Assembly (NCBI RefSeq): GCF_001422325.1
Contig: NZ_LMMR01000004.1
Location: forward strand, 439,752-503,751
Reading direction: 5' to 3'
Length of the DNA stretch: 64,000 bases
DNA from: Leifsonia sp. Leaf264
Lineage (GTDB): Bacteria; Actinomycetota; Actinomycetes; Actinomycetales; Microbacteriaceae
Below are positions 37,660 through 47,069 of the stretch, piece after piece. The notes beneath the pieces are model-generated. The model searched no databases. It saw only the letters and a program-made list of their open reading frames with translations, and had not been told where the DNA came from. The position numbers were made by a program, and so were the translations under genes. How positions within the stretch are numbered: position 1 is the first letter of the stretch; each line of letters starts with the position of its first letter.

Positions 37660-40442
37660 CGTCAGGCCGGCCGGAGCCACGTCGTTCCACGCCGATCGCG
37701 GCCTCGCTGCCGCCCGCCGGGCTACCCGGCCTCGACCCGGCCTGGTCGCGCCTGGTCGACGTGCCCGAACGGGCTGTCGGATCCGTGCCGGGCGATGCCG
37801 CCGCGGCATCCGTCGGCGCAGCATCCGCCGGCCGCACCAACCGCTGGCACATCCTCGACAACGCGGCCGCCCTGGACGCTCTCGGCGTGACGCCTGTCGG
37901 CACCATCCTGTGCGTGCACGGCAACCCCACGTGGTCGTACCTGTGGCGCGAGACCGTTGCCGCGGCGACGGATGCCGCAGCCGCCGGGCGGCCGGCCTGG
38001 CGCGTCATCGCCGTCGATCAGCTCGAGATGGGCCACTCGGAGCGCTCCGGCGTCGCCCGCCCGTTGGCGCGACGCGTGCAGGACCTCTCCGATCTCACCC
38101 GGGAACTCGGCGTCACTGGCCCCGTCGTCACCTTCGGTCACGACTGGGGCGGAGTCATCTCCCTCGGCTGGGCCGTTGACCACCCCGACCAGCTCGTCGG
38201 GGTGATGCTGCTCAACACCGCCGTGCACCAGCCCGAGGACACGCCCATCCCGGCCGCCCTGCGCCTGGCTCTGACGGTGCTGCGCACGGGCACTGTGACC
38301 ACGACGGCCTTCCTCGACACGACTCTGGCCATCGCGCATCCGCAGCTCCCCTCCGAGGTTCGACGCGCCTACCGCTCGCCCTACCTCGACGCGGCCCGCC
38401 GGGAGGGCATCGGCGCCTTCGTCGCGGACATCCCCGTCGACGCGAGCCACGAGAGCGCAGCCGAGCTCGCCCGCATCTCGGCTGGAGTCGCCCGCCTGAC
38501 AGTTCCGGCGCTCATGATGTGGGGGCCGCGCGATCCCGTGTTCAGCGATCGCTATCTCGATGACCTGCAGCGACGGATGCCGCACGCCGACGTGCACCGT
38601 TTCGAGACCGCCGGACATCTCATCGCCGAGGACGTCGACTACGCCGGACCGGCCCTCGACTGGCTCGCCGACAATCTCGGCGGGACCCCTGGAGCGACCC
38701 GTCAGGCAGCCGAGGCCGAGGCCGAGCCGCAGGTGCCCGCCGCGGCGACGGAACCCGCGCTGCCCATGTGGCACCACCTCGAGTCCCTCGCGCACAGCTC
38801 CGAGCCCGCCGTGGTCGACATGGTCGCCGGTCCCGGCCGCACGCCCCGCACCGTGAGCTGGGCGCTGCTGTCGACCCGCGTGCACCAGATCGCCCGCGGG
38901 CTCGTGGCCCTGGGCGTGAAGTCGGGCGATCGCGTCTCGCTGCTCGTTCCGCCGAGCGCCGACCTCACGGCCGTCGTGTACGCGTGCCTGCGCATCGGAG
39001 CCGTGGTCGTCGTGGCCGACGCCGGGCTCGGCCTGCGCGGGCTCAGCCGGGCCGTGCGCGGCGCCAGGCCCGACCACATCATCGGCGAGGTGCCCGGACT
39101 CACCGTCGCCCGCGCCTTCGGTTGGCCGGGTCAGCGCATCTCCGTCGCCACGCTGCCAGCCGTCTCGGCGCGCGCCCTGAACGTCACGGCGTCGTTGGCC
39201 GGCGTGATCCGCGCCGGTGAAGCCGCGCATGACCTCGAGCTGCCGCATCCGCCTGCGGCATCCGACGTCGCCGCCGTGCTGTTCACCTCGGGATCGACAG
39301 GCCCCGCCAAGGGCGTGGTCTACACGCACGGCCAGCTCATGGCCTTGCGCGACGCCCTCTCCGCGCAGTACGACGTGGGTGTCGGCACCGGCCTCGTCGC
39401 CGGGTTCGCTCCCTTCGCGCTGCTGGGTCCGGCTCTCGGCGCCAGGTCGGTGACGCCCGACATGGACGTCACCTCCCCTCGAACCCTCACAGCCCGGGCC
39501 GTGGCGGATGCCGCAGCCGAGGTCGACGCGACAGTGGTGTTCCTCTCGCCGGCGGCCATCGCCAACGTCGTCGCCACCGCCGGGGAGCTCTCATCGGCCC
39601 AGCGCGCGGCCCTCGCCCGCGTGCGCACCTTCCTCTCCGCCGGCGCGCCGGTGTCCGAGGCTCTGCTGACCGCTGCCTCCGAACTCATGCCCGCCGCGTC
39701 GGCGCATACTCCCTACGGCATGACCGAGGGCCTGCTCATGGCCGACATCTCGTTGGACGGCATCCGTTCCTCGATGGCATCGCAGGCCACGCCCGGGGCG
39801 CCGGATGCAGCCGCCGGCGGCGTTCCCGTCGGCCGCCCCACGGCCACGACGCGCATCCGCATCGCGCCGCTCGATGCCGCGGGTGTGGTCGGCGCCGAGC
39901 TGACCGACGCCACCGGAGTGACCGGCGAGATCGTCGTCTCGGCTCCCCACCTCAAGTCGCACTACGACCGTCTCTGGATCACCAACAGGGTCGCCGATGC
40001 GCACTCGACGCCGGGGGAGCGCTGGCACCACACCGGAGACGTCGGCCACCTCGACGCCGAGGGACGGCTCTGGGTGGAGGGGCGCCTGCAGCACGTCATC
40101 GTGACGGCCGAGGGTGTCGTCACCCCCGTCGGCATCGAGCAGGCCGTCGAGCGCGTCGACGGGGTGCGCCGGGCCGCCGTCGTGGGAGTCGGGCCGCGCG
40201 GGGCTGCGCAGCTCGTGGTGGTCCTCGAACTCGAGCAGCGCCAGCGTCGCTCGCGCCTGGCCGAGCCGGAGTTGGCCGCTGCTGTACGCGAGGCCGCGGC
40301 GGCCGGGGGCCATGAGGTGGCGGCTGTGCTCGTGGCGGACACACTGCCCACGGACATCCGTCACAACTCCAAGATCGATCGGACTGCTCTCGCCCGTTGG
40401 GCCGACGGCATCCTGCGCGGCGGACGGATGGTGTCGCCGTGA
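37656..40442 (+). CDS. oleBC: OleBC fusion: beta-lactone decarboxylase joined to beta-lactone synthetase
   Basis: 928 residues in one chain. Residues about 1-340 are a haloalkane-dehalogenase-like alpha/beta hydrolase (OleB): CVHGNPTWSYLWR oxyanion segment, nucleophile Asp in FGHDWGGV, His in FETAGHLIAED. A linker rich in Ala/Glu/Pro (341-368) leads to an AMP-forming ligase domain (OleC): LFTSGSTGPAKGVVYTH, TPYGMTEG, and WHHTGDVGHLD...LQHVIVT. OleC makes a cis-beta-lactone from the reduced hydroxyacid, and OleB removes CO2 to give the cis-olefin. The start is GTG 37656, coupled to oleA. OleBC fusions are characteristic of actinobacterial olefin producers. Confidence 0.93.
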   Translation: MTSGRPEPRRSTPIAASLPPAGLPGLDPAWSRLVDVPERAVGSVPGDAAAASVGAASAGRTNRWHILDNAAALDALGVTPVGTILCVHGNPTWSYLWRETVAAATDAAAAGRPAWRVIAVDQLEMGHSERSGVARPLARRVQDLSDLTRELGVTGPVVTFGHDWGGVISLGWAVDHPDQLVGVMLLNTAVHQPEDTPIPAALRLALTVLRTGTVTTTAFLDTTLAIAHPQLPSEVRRAYRSPYLDAARREGIGAFVADIPVDASHESAAELARISAGVARLTVPALMMWGPRDPVFSDRYLDDLQRRMPHADVHRFETAGHLIAEDVDYAGPALDWLADNLGGTPGATRQAAEAEAEPQVPAAATEPALPMWHHLESLAHSSEPAVVDMVAGPGRTPRTVSWALLSTRVHQIARGLVALGVKSGDRVSLLVPPSADLTAVVYACLRIGAVVVVADAGLGLRGLSRAVRGARPDHIIGEVPGLTVARAFGWPGQRISVATLPAVSARALNVTASLAGVIRAGEAAHDLELPHPPAASDVAAVLFTSGSTGPAKGVVYTHGQLMALRDALSAQYDVGVGTGLVAGFAPFALLGPALGARSVTPDMDVTSPRTLTARAVADAAAEVDATVVFLSPAAIANVVATAGELSSAQRAALARVRTFLSAGAPVSEALLTAASELMPAASAHTPYGMTEGLLMADISLDGIRSSMASQATPGAPDAAAGGVPVGRPTATTRIRIAPLDAAGVVGAELTDATGVTGEIVVSAPHLKSHYDRLWITNRVADAHSTPGERWHHTGDVGHLDAEGRLWVEGRLQHVIVTAEGVVTPVGIEQAVERVDGVRRAAVVGVGPRGAAQLVVVLELEQRQRRSRLAEPELAAAVREAAAAGGHEVAAVLVADTLPTDIRHNSKIDRTALARWADGILRGGRMVSP

Positions 40443-41425
40443 AGGTGCTCGTCACCGGAGCCAGCGGCTTCCTCGGCGGTGCCGTGGTGCGCGACCTCGT
40501 CGCGGCAGGCCACGAGGTGCGCACCTTCCAGCGCCGCCCGTCAGGGCTGGCCGGCGAGCCCGGCATCTCCGACGCCATCGGTTCGGTGACGGATGCCGCC
40601 GCGCTGGCGTCGGCGCTCGACGGCATCGACGCCGTGGTGCACCTCGCCGCCAAGGTGTCGCTCGCTGGCGATCCGACCGAGTTCGAGGCCGTGAACGTGG
40701 GCGGAACCCGCACGCTCGTGGACGCGATGCGTTCCGCCGGGGTCGGGCGCCTCGTCTTCGTGTCGTCGCCCTCGGTGGCGCATTCCGGGTCGTCGATCGT
40801 CGGCGACGGAGCGTTGCCGGCCGACCCCGCGTCGGCTCGCGGCGACTACGCCCGCACCAAAGCGCAGGCCGAACTGCTCGCCCTCGCCGCGGACTCCGAG
40901 GAGTTCAAGGTCGTCGCCGTTCGTCCCCACCTCGTGTGGGGCCCCGGCGACACCCAGCTCGTCGGACGCATCGTCGACCGCGCCCGCAGCGGGCGGCTGC
41001 CGCTGCTCGGACACGGGGCGGCCCTCATCGACACGACCTACGTCGACAACGCCGCATCGGCGATGACTGCCGCGCTGGCGCAGCTCGACGAGGTGCACGG
41101 GCGGTCGTACGTCGTGACCAACGGCGAGCCGCGTCCGGTGGCTGAGATGCTCGCCGGGATCTGCGCCGCAGCCGGTGCACCGGCGCCGCGCTGGAGCGTG
41201 CCGGCATCGGTCGCGCGTACCGCCGGAGGAGTGGTGGAGGCTGCCTGGCGCGTCCGGCCCGGTGTCGACGAGCCGCCGATGACGCGCTTCCTCGCCGAGC
41301 AGCTGTCGACGGCGCACTGGTTCGACCAGCGCGCCACCCGCGCCGAGCTCCGGTGGACCCCGACGGTCACGATCGACGAGGGCCTGGAGCGACTGGCGGA
41401 GTACTACGCGACAGCGGCCGACTAA
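40439..41425 (+). CDS. oleD: OleD, 2-alkyl-3-ketoalkanoate reductase (extended SDR)
   Basis: 328 residues. NADPH-binding loop VLVTGASGFLGGAVV at the start, and the catalytic Tyr/Lys pair in DYARTKAQAE near residue 140. It reduces the OleA product to the 2-alkyl-3-hydroxyacid that OleC cyclises. The GTG start overlaps the oleBC stop by 4 bases (GTGA), as oleBC overlaps oleA, so all three proteins are translationally coupled. Nothing in the operon suggests a different product. Confidence 0.93.
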   Translation: MKVLVTGASGFLGGAVVRDLVAAGHEVRTFQRRPSGLAGEPGISDAIGSVTDAAALASALDGIDAVVHLAAKVSLAGDPTEFEAVNVGGTRTLVDAMRSAGVGRLVFVSSPSVAHSGSSIVGDGALPADPASARGDYARTKAQAELLALAADSEEFKVVAVRPHLVWGPGDTQLVGRIVDRARSGRLPLLGHGAALIDTTYVDNAASAMTAALAQLDEVHGRSYVVTNGEPRPVAEMLAGICAAAGAPAPRWSVPASVARTAGGVVEAAWRVRPGVDEPPMTRFLAEQLSTAHWFDQRATRAELRWTPTVTIDEGLERLAEYYATAAD

Positions 41426-41458
41426 CCCGCCTCGCCAATCGCCGCCTGCACTCGCTCC

Positions 41459-41683
41459 TCCGCTGATCGAGTAGTGCCCGACGGAGTCGGACACGTATCG
41501 AGATCCGCCGAGCCGTGCGCTCGATCTCGGGGTGGTCTCGATACGGCTGCTCGCTCCGCTCGCGGCCTACTCGACCGGCGGAAGGGGCTCCGCTGGCGGC
41601 CTACTCGACCGGCAGGAGGCGTTCCGCTCGCGGCCTACTCGACCGGCGGAAGGGGCTCCGCTGGCGGCCTACTCGACCAGCGG
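41459..41683. repeat. Dispersed inverted repeat and tandem duplication after oleD
   Basis: The left half carries cgctgatcgagtagtgcccg and tatcgagatcc, and the right half repeats ggcggcctactcgaccggcgg with gaaggggctccgct, at least three times in direct order. The same words occur at 44842-44900, 53400-53440 and 60063-60234. It stands between convergent oleD and the aldo/keto reductase and can fold into long hairpins, so it may end transcription in both directions. Confidence 0.75.
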
Positions 41684-41700
41684 AGTGGCCTCAGCTCCGC

Positions 41701-42705
41701 TCAGCTCGGCCGCGACTGCGGAGACACCGTCTTCGCCGGGTCGCGTTCGGCGAGGAAGCCGATGGCATCGTCGATCGCCGACAGCACGTCGGCGTCGAGC
41801 TTCACGCCGGCGGCCTTCACGTTGTCTTGGACCTGCTCGGGCCGCGAGGCGCCGATGATGGCCGACGCCACGTTCCGGTTCTGCAGCACCCAGGCCACGG
41901 CCAGCTGCGCCATGGACAGCCCGAGACCGTCGGCGATGGGCTGCAGCTTCTGCACGCCGGTGAGCACCTCGTCGTTCAGGAAGCTCTTGATGGTGTTGGC
42001 GCCGCCCTTCTCATCCGTCGCTCGCGATCCCGCAGGCAGCTCGGCGCCCGGCTTGTACTTGCCGGTCAGGACTCCCTGCGCCACGGGCGACCAGACGATC
42101 TGCGAGATGCCGAGATCCTCGGAAGCCGGAACCACCTTGTTCTCGATGACCCGCCACAGCATGGAGTACTGCGGCTGGTTGGAGATGATCCTGAAGCCGA
42201 GCTCCGATGCCAGCTTCTGGCCGGCGTGCAGCTGATCGGCATCCCACTCCGAGACTCCGATGTAGAGCGCCTTGCCCGAGCGCACGACGTCGGCGAAGGC
42301 CTGCATTGTCTCCTCGAGCGGTGTCTCGTGGTCGTAGCGGTGCGCCTGGTACAGGTCGACGTAGTCGGTCTTCAGGCGGCTGAGGGATCCGTCGATCGAC
42401 TCGAGGATGTGCTTGCGAGAGAGGCCGGAGTCGTTCGGACCCTTGGGCCCGGTGGGCCAGTAGACCTTGGTGAAGATCTCGAGCGACGCCCGCCGTTCGC
42501 CGGCGAGGGCGTCGCCGAGAACCGTCTCGGCTGCGGTGTTCGCATAGGCGTCGGCGGTGTCGAAGGTGGTGATGCCAGCGTCGAGTGCGGCCTGCACGCA
42601 TCTCGTCGCGGTGTCGTTCTCGACCTGGGATCCGTGCGTGAGCCAGTTGCCGTAGGTGATCTCCGAGATCTTGAGTCCGCTGTTACCGAGGTATCTGAAT
42701 TCCAT
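41701..42705 (-). CDS. Aldo/keto reductase
   Basis: 334 residues, in the Kv-beta-like branch. FDTADAYAN holds the catalytic Asp and Tyr, the Lys is in IFTKVYW, and the His in LYQAHRYD. The C-terminal RNVASAIIGASRPEQV binds NADPH. It reduces an aldehyde or ketone; substrate unknown. It starts at ATG 42705, immediately before the motif array of 42753-43230, across which the FAD-oxidase gene is transcribed divergently. Confidence 0.9.
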   Translation of the reverse strand: MEFRYLGNSGLKISEITYGNWLTHGSQVENDTATRCVQAALDAGITTFDTADAYANTAAETVLGDALAGERRASLEIFTKVYWPTGPKGPNDSGLSRKHILESIDGSLSRLKTDYVDLYQAHRYDHETPLEETMQAFADVVRSGKALYIGVSEWDADQLHAGQKLASELGFRIISNQPQYSMLWRVIENKVVPASEDLGISQIVWSPVAQGVLTGKYKPGAELPAGSRATDEKGGANTIKSFLNDEVLTGVQKLQPIADGLGLSMAQLAVAWVLQNRNVASAIIGASRPEQVQDNVKAAGVKLDADVLSAIDDAIGFLAERDPAKTVSPQSRPS

Positions 42706-42752
42706 CTCTCCACACTACGACCGTGCAGCAGCGCACCGTCTTGAGTTGTCTG

Positions 42753-43230
42753 GCGGCCGCGACTGGCGAGTCGGGCTGTCGGTTGCGGCCACAACCGGCG
42801 AGTCGGGATGACGGATGCGGCCACAACTGGCGAGCGGAGGTCGGGGTGACGCCGGCTCGCCACCTGTGGCCGGCCGACCGCGCGTTGAGCGGCCATGAGT
42901 GGCGAGCGACATCGTGGCAAGCGGCCGTGAGTGGCGAGCTGGTGTCGGACGCGGCTAGAGGTGGCGAGCGGCGTCGTGCCGGGTGGCCACGACTGGCGAG
43001 TCGGGCTGACGGATGCGGCCACGACTGGCGAGTCGGGCTGCCGGATGCGGCCACACCTGGCGAGCGGAGCCCGGGTGACGCCGGCTCGCCACCTGCGGCC
43101 GGCCGGCCGCGCGTAGAGCGGCCATGAGTGGCGAGCGGGGTAGTGCCAAGCGACCACAACCGGCGAGCTGGTTTCGGCCGCGACTACAGGTGGCGAGCGG
43201 CTCGTGGCAAGCGACCACAACCGGCGAGCG
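42753..43230. repeat. Array of about 15 short motifs in two 230-bp tandem blocks
   Basis: The core ggcc(a/g)(c/t)(a/g)ac(t/c)ggcgag recurs with ggcgag at 42765, 42797, 42829, 42901, 42933, 42963, 42995, 43027, 43059, 43130, 43162, 43192 and 43223, plus inverted copies at 42856 and 43085. Intervals of 32, 32, 27, 45, 32 and 30 bases repeat in the same order in the second block, so the region is two imperfect 230-bp copies, each with six direct and one inverted motif. It fills the divergent intergenic region between the aldo/keto reductase and FAD-oxidase genes. It is not a CRISPR array: the spacers are repeated too. Confidence 0.9.
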
Positions 43231-43402
43231 GAGGGTCAGCGCAGCGCGCATCCGACCGACACCGGGCCACACCCACACCCACCACGCCCAGCCCACGCGC
43301 ACAGGCCACGACTCGAGATGACACCGAAGCCGGCGCGGATGCCCCAGAATCGATGAGGGCGGCGCACTGACGACACACCGACACCGCCCGGGGAGAGTGA
43401 TC

Positions 43403-44812
43403 GTGAGCAGCACCATCGTCGAAGCCGACGGCATCACCGCAGTGTCCGCCATCGTGCGGACGGATCAGGTGCTCACGGATGCCGCCGCTCTCGCCGCCTA
43501 CAGTCACGACGACGCGGAATGGGCCGCGTACGAGCGGCCGCTCGCCGTCGTTCTCGCCGAGAGCACGGACGACGTCTCCGCCATGGTGAGCTGGTGCGCG
43601 GCGAATGGTGTCGCCGTGGTGGCCCGCGGCTCGGGCACCGGCCTCTCTGGTGGCGCGAACGCCGTCGCCGACTCCATCGTGCTCTCCCTCGAGAGGATGA
43701 CGGCGGTGCTCGAGATCAACGCCGACGAGCGCTACGTCGTCGCGCAGGCCGGCGTCATCAACGACAGGCTGCGCGCATCCGTCGCCGAGAAGGGCCTCTG
43801 GTATCCGCCCGACCCGGCCAGCTCGGCCATCTCGACCATCGGCGGCAATGCCGCCACCAACGCCGGCGGCATCTGCTGCGTCAAGTACGGCGTGACCCGC
43901 GACTACGTGCTCGGCATGACAGTGGTGCTGGCCGATGGATCCGTCGTGCAGCTCGGGCGGCGCACGGCGAAAGGGGTCGCCGGCTACGACCTGACCGCGT
44001 TGATGGTGGGCTCGGAGGGCACGCTCGGCATCATCACCGAACTCACGCTCAAGCTGCTGCCGCTCGCCGGTCGCGACGAGCGCGCGATCGTCGGGTACTT
44101 CCCGTCGCTTCGTGCGGCTGGAGTCGCCGTCGCCGCGATAGCTCACGCCGGGATCATCCCGGCGGCGCTCGAGCTCATCGACCGCACCTGCCTGCGTGCC
44201 GTCGACGACTGGCAGCACTGGGGCCTGCCTCGCGACGTCGACACCCTGCTGCTCGCGAAGATCGACGATGCCGGTGCCTCGGGCGACGCTCTCGCGGACC
44301 GCGTCGCCGAGGCCATGGTCGCCGCCGGGGGAGTGGACGTGGAGCGGGCCAGCGAGCAGGCCGAGGTCGATCGGCTCTTCCTCGCCCGCCGACTCGCCTA
44401 CCCGGCGCTCGAGCGGCTGGGGCCCGTGCTGACCGAGGACGTCTGCGTGCCGCGAGGGGCCGTGCCCGAGATGCTCTCGCGCATCCAGTCCATCGCGGAG
44501 GCGAACGACGTCGTGATCGCCAACATCGCCCACGCCGGCGACGGCAACCTGCATCCGCTGATCATCGCGCCCGAGGGTGACGACGCCGCCAAGGCGCGGG
44601 CGAAGGTCGCCTTCGACGGCATCATCGCCGAGTGCCTGGCCCTCGGCGGCACCGTCACGGGCGAGCACGGCGTCGGGTTGCTGAAGCTCCCCGGACTGGC
44701 GGATGAACTGGGCGAGCGCGTGATCGAGTTGCATCGTTCGGTGAAGCAGGCGCTCGATCCGCTGAACACGTTGAACCCGGGGAAGGCGTTTCCAGCCGCT
44801 TCCGCTGGGTGA
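43403..44812 (+). CDS. FAD-linked oxidase, GlcD/D-lactate-dehydrogenase-like
   Basis: 469 residues. FAD-binding PCMH motifs VVARGSGTGLSGGANA and GGNAATNAGGICCVKYGVTRDYVLGM at about 70-170, and the C-terminal oxidase-cap motif NIAHAGDGNLHPL with the GEHGVG loop. It oxidises a 2-hydroxyacid such as glycolate or D-lactate; which one is not decided. GGGAG lies 7 bases before GTG 43403, which is preferred over GTG 43397. The promoter must lie within or next to the motif array. Confidence 0.88.
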   Translation: MSSTIVEADGITAVSAIVRTDQVLTDAAALAAYSHDDAEWAAYERPLAVVLAESTDDVSAMVSWCAANGVAVVARGSGTGLSGGANAVADSIVLSLERMTAVLEINADERYVVAQAGVINDRLRASVAEKGLWYPPDPASSAISTIGGNAATNAGGICCVKYGVTRDYVLGMTVVLADGSVVQLGRRTAKGVAGYDLTALMVGSEGTLGIITELTLKLLPLAGRDERAIVGYFPSLRAAGVAVAAIAHAGIIPAALELIDRTCLRAVDDWQHWGLPRDVDTLLLAKIDDAGASGDALADRVAEAMVAAGGVDVERASEQAEVDRLFLARRLAYPALERLGPVLTEDVCVPRGAVPEMLSRIQSIAEANDVVIANIAHAGDGNLHPLIIAPEGDDAAKARAKVAFDGIIAECLALGGTVTGEHGVGLLKLPGLADELGERVIELHRSVKQALDPLNTLNPGKAFPAASAG

Positions 44813-44841
44813 GTAGGCGGCGAGGGCGGTGAGGACCCGTC

Positions 44842-44900
44842 GGGCACTACTCGATCAGCGGACGTGCGTGTGCGACTCCGTCGAGCCGCTCTCGATCAGC
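44842..44900. repeat. Partial dispersed repeat
   Basis: Contains cactactcgatcagcgg and ctctcgatcagcg, the same words as in the repeats at 41459 and 60063. It lies between convergent genes. Confidence 0.55.
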
Positions 44901-45714
44901 GCAGCTCCGCCAGGAACCCCAGCAGGGCCTCGTTGAACTTGACGGGCTGCTCGATGTTCGCCGCGTGGCCGTCCTTCTCGATGACCACGGATGCCGCCAG
45001 CGGATTGAGCGCCGCAGCGGCCGGCGCATGCTCGCTGGGCCAGAACTCGCTCTCACGCCCGGCCACGAACAGCGTGGGCACGTCGACAGTCGCCACGGCT
45101 GCACGCCAGTCCTGCCTGGCGTGGTCATCGAGGAGCGCGAGTTCGCCGGGGCTGAAGGAGACTTTGAGGCCCGTGCGTCGCACGTCCATGGCCCGCACCA
45201 GACGGCCGATGCGGAGCACGCCCTTCGACCTGGCACTGGCGCGTCCGGTGTCGGGCACCCCTGTCGCGAACATCGACTCGATCGTCGACTCGTCGTAGTC
45301 GTAGAAGCCGTACGGCCAGTCCTCGGTGTTCAGCATCTTCGGCGTCTGGTCGACGATGACGATGCCGCTGACCCTGTCGGTGCCGAACTGCGCCGTGCGC
45401 GACCAGATGGCGTTCCCGCCCATCGAGCCGCCGACGAGCACGGCGTCGTGAAGGTCGAGGCTCTCGAGCAGATCGTGCACGTCGGCGCCGTGGCGTTGCA
45501 TCGTGTGTCCGGCATCCGGAGTCTCCGACTCGCCATGGCCTCGGCGGTCGAAGGCGATCACGCGGAAGCCCGCACGGCCGAGCGCCTTGCGCTGGTAGAT
45601 CCAGCTCGTGGCCGCCGCCTTGAACCCGGCGATGAGCACGATCGGCCTGCCGTCGGGTGAACCCGACTCGTCGTAGTGCAACCGCACGTCGTCGGTGGTC
45701 GTGATGGTCGGCAC
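44896..45714 (-). CDS. Alpha/beta hydrolase
   Basis: 272 residues from GTG 45714, which has GAGGA about 11 bases upstream; a longer GTG start at 45801 has no ribosome-binding site. Catalytic Ser in VGGSMGGNAIW, Asp region in RESEFWPSEH, and His in KDGHAANIEQP. The opening DVRLHYDESGS...IVLIAGF is common in the family. It is convergent with the FAD oxidase and separated from the next gene by the divergent region around 45.8-45.9 kb. Substrate unknown. Confidence 0.82.
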   Translation of the reverse strand: MPTITTTDDVRLHYDESGSPDGRPIVLIAGFKAAATSWIYQRKALGRAGFRVIAFDRRGHGESETPDAGHTMQRHGADVHDLLESLDLHDAVLVGGSMGGNAIWSRTAQFGTDRVSGIVIVDQTPKMLNTEDWPYGFYDYDESTIESMFATGVPDTGRASARSKGVLRIGRLVRAMDVRRTGLKVSFSPGELALLDDHARQDWRAAVATVDVPTLFVAGRESEFWPSEHAPAAAALNPLAASVVIEKDGHAANIEQPVKFNEALLGFLAELR

Positions 45715-45922
45715 CAGTGCCTGCTTCCTCGAGTCTGACGACAGTCGGGCGCTCTGCCCGTCGCGCACGCCCAGCCGTCGAACGGATGCGTACGCATTCA
45801 CAGTGTCGTGCAGGTGAGCGGTTCGATCAAATCCCGCATGTCGCGCCGGCGCCGTGTCGACCGCTCGCGTCTAGACTGCCGGTCGGGCCGCCCCTGCACG
45901 GCCGGGGATCAGGAGGCGCACG

Positions 45923-47005
45923 GTGACCCTGTTCTCGTCCGGCCCTGATTCGCCGTACGGCGGCGCACCGTACGACGGTTCGCCCTTCACCTCATCCGGC
46001 GATGTGCCGCAACGGCGCCGGCCACGTCGCCGCCGCGTGCTGGTCTGGGCGTTGGTCGCCCTCGTGGCCGTCGCAGCGGGCTGGGTCTTCGTCAATCCCG
46101 TGCGGGTCACCGATCAGATCCTGGTGTGGACCCACCAGCCGCAGGCCGCAGCCGCGCAGTTCGCGCAGCGCGCCGGCATGACCGACGAAGCCCGGTTCAC
46201 CTTCTACGCCAGCCTGCCCTCGATCGAAGGCCGCGCCGAGTTCAACGCCTCCTGCAACCAGGTTGCCGAGCAGGGAGTGACCCTCGGATGCTACGTGCCC
46301 CTGGGCCGGGCCATCCACCTCTTCGAGATCACGGATGCGCGACTCGACGGCATGCAGGTCGTGACGGCCGCCCACGAGATGTTGCACGCCGTGTGGGCGC
46401 GCATGGGGTCGGGCGAGCAGCGTGAGATCGCTGCGCTGCTCGAGGCCGAGGCCGTCCGGCTCGCCGACGACCCGGCGTTCGTCGACCAGATGGCGCTCTA
46501 CGACGGCATCGATGCCGCCGGCCGTCTCACCGAGCTGCACTCCATCCTCGGCACCGAGTTCACCGGCCTGTCGGCGGCGCTCGAGGAGCACTACGCGCGG
46601 TACTTCGACGACAGGGCGGCGCTCGTGGCCCTGCACGTCACGAGCGAGGCCGTCTTCTCGACCCTGCAGACCCAGGCCGAGGCACTCGTGGCCGAACTCG
46701 ACACCCTGCGCGCTGGGATCGAGGCTGACTCGCAGCGCTACAGCGACGAGTCCGCGGCGCTGAGCGCCGACATCGACGCCTTCAACGCTCGCTGGGATGC
46801 TCCGGATGCCGGCTCGCAGGAGGAGTTCGACTCCGAGCGGGCAGCTCTGCTCGACCGACAGGCCGTGCTCGACGCCCTCTACGACTCCATCACGGCTCGC
46901 CGCGCGGAGTTCGACGACGACGCTGCGAAGCTCGAGCAGATGAACGTGCAGGTCGACGACCTGAATGCGGCCATCGACTCGCGGATGCCGCCCGTCGGCG
47001 AGTGA
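45923..47005 (+). CDS. Membrane-anchored protein with a HEMLH zinc-site motif and coiled coil
   Basis: 360 residues. A basic RRRPRRRR run and one membrane helix (about 39-58) make it a signal-anchored extracytoplasmic protein. TAAHEMLHAVWAR at about residue 150 is an HExxH-type zinc motif, so a peptidase role is possible, though no family is recognised. The last 120 residues are a long heptad coiled coil. GTG 45923 has AGGAGG 6 bases upstream. It is an orphan between a hydrolase and a MarR-linked operon. Confidence 0.75.
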   Translation: MTLFSSGPDSPYGGAPYDGSPFTSSGDVPQRRRPRRRRVLVWALVALVAVAAGWVFVNPVRVTDQILVWTHQPQAAAAQFAQRAGMTDEARFTFYASLPSIEGRAEFNASCNQVAEQGVTLGCYVPLGRAIHLFEITDARLDGMQVVTAAHEMLHAVWARMGSGEQREIAALLEAEAVRLADDPAFVDQMALYDGIDAAGRLTELHSILGTEFTGLSAALEEHYARYFDDRAALVALHVTSEAVFSTLQTQAEALVAELDTLRAGIEADSQRYSDESAALSADIDAFNARWDAPDAGSQEEFDSERAALLDRQAVLDALYDSITARRAEFDDDAAKLEQMNVQVDDLNAAIDSRMPPVGE

Positions 47006-47069
47006 CGCGAGCGCGGCGACTGCCACAGCGAGCGGCATCCGCGAGCGGCATCCGCCGGCCGGACAGGCG

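Noticed and set aside
42372-43220. Long minus-strand reading frame through the motif array, with repeated SPVVAA / RQSWP peptides
   Set aside because: The repetition comes from the DNA array itself, several frames and both strands are open at once, and there is no start site or family. It overlaps the aldo/keto reductase in another frame.
42753-43230. Regularly spaced motif array considered as a CRISPR
   Set aside because: Spacers are themselves repeated between the two blocks, units are imperfect, and inverted copies are present; no cas genes are near.
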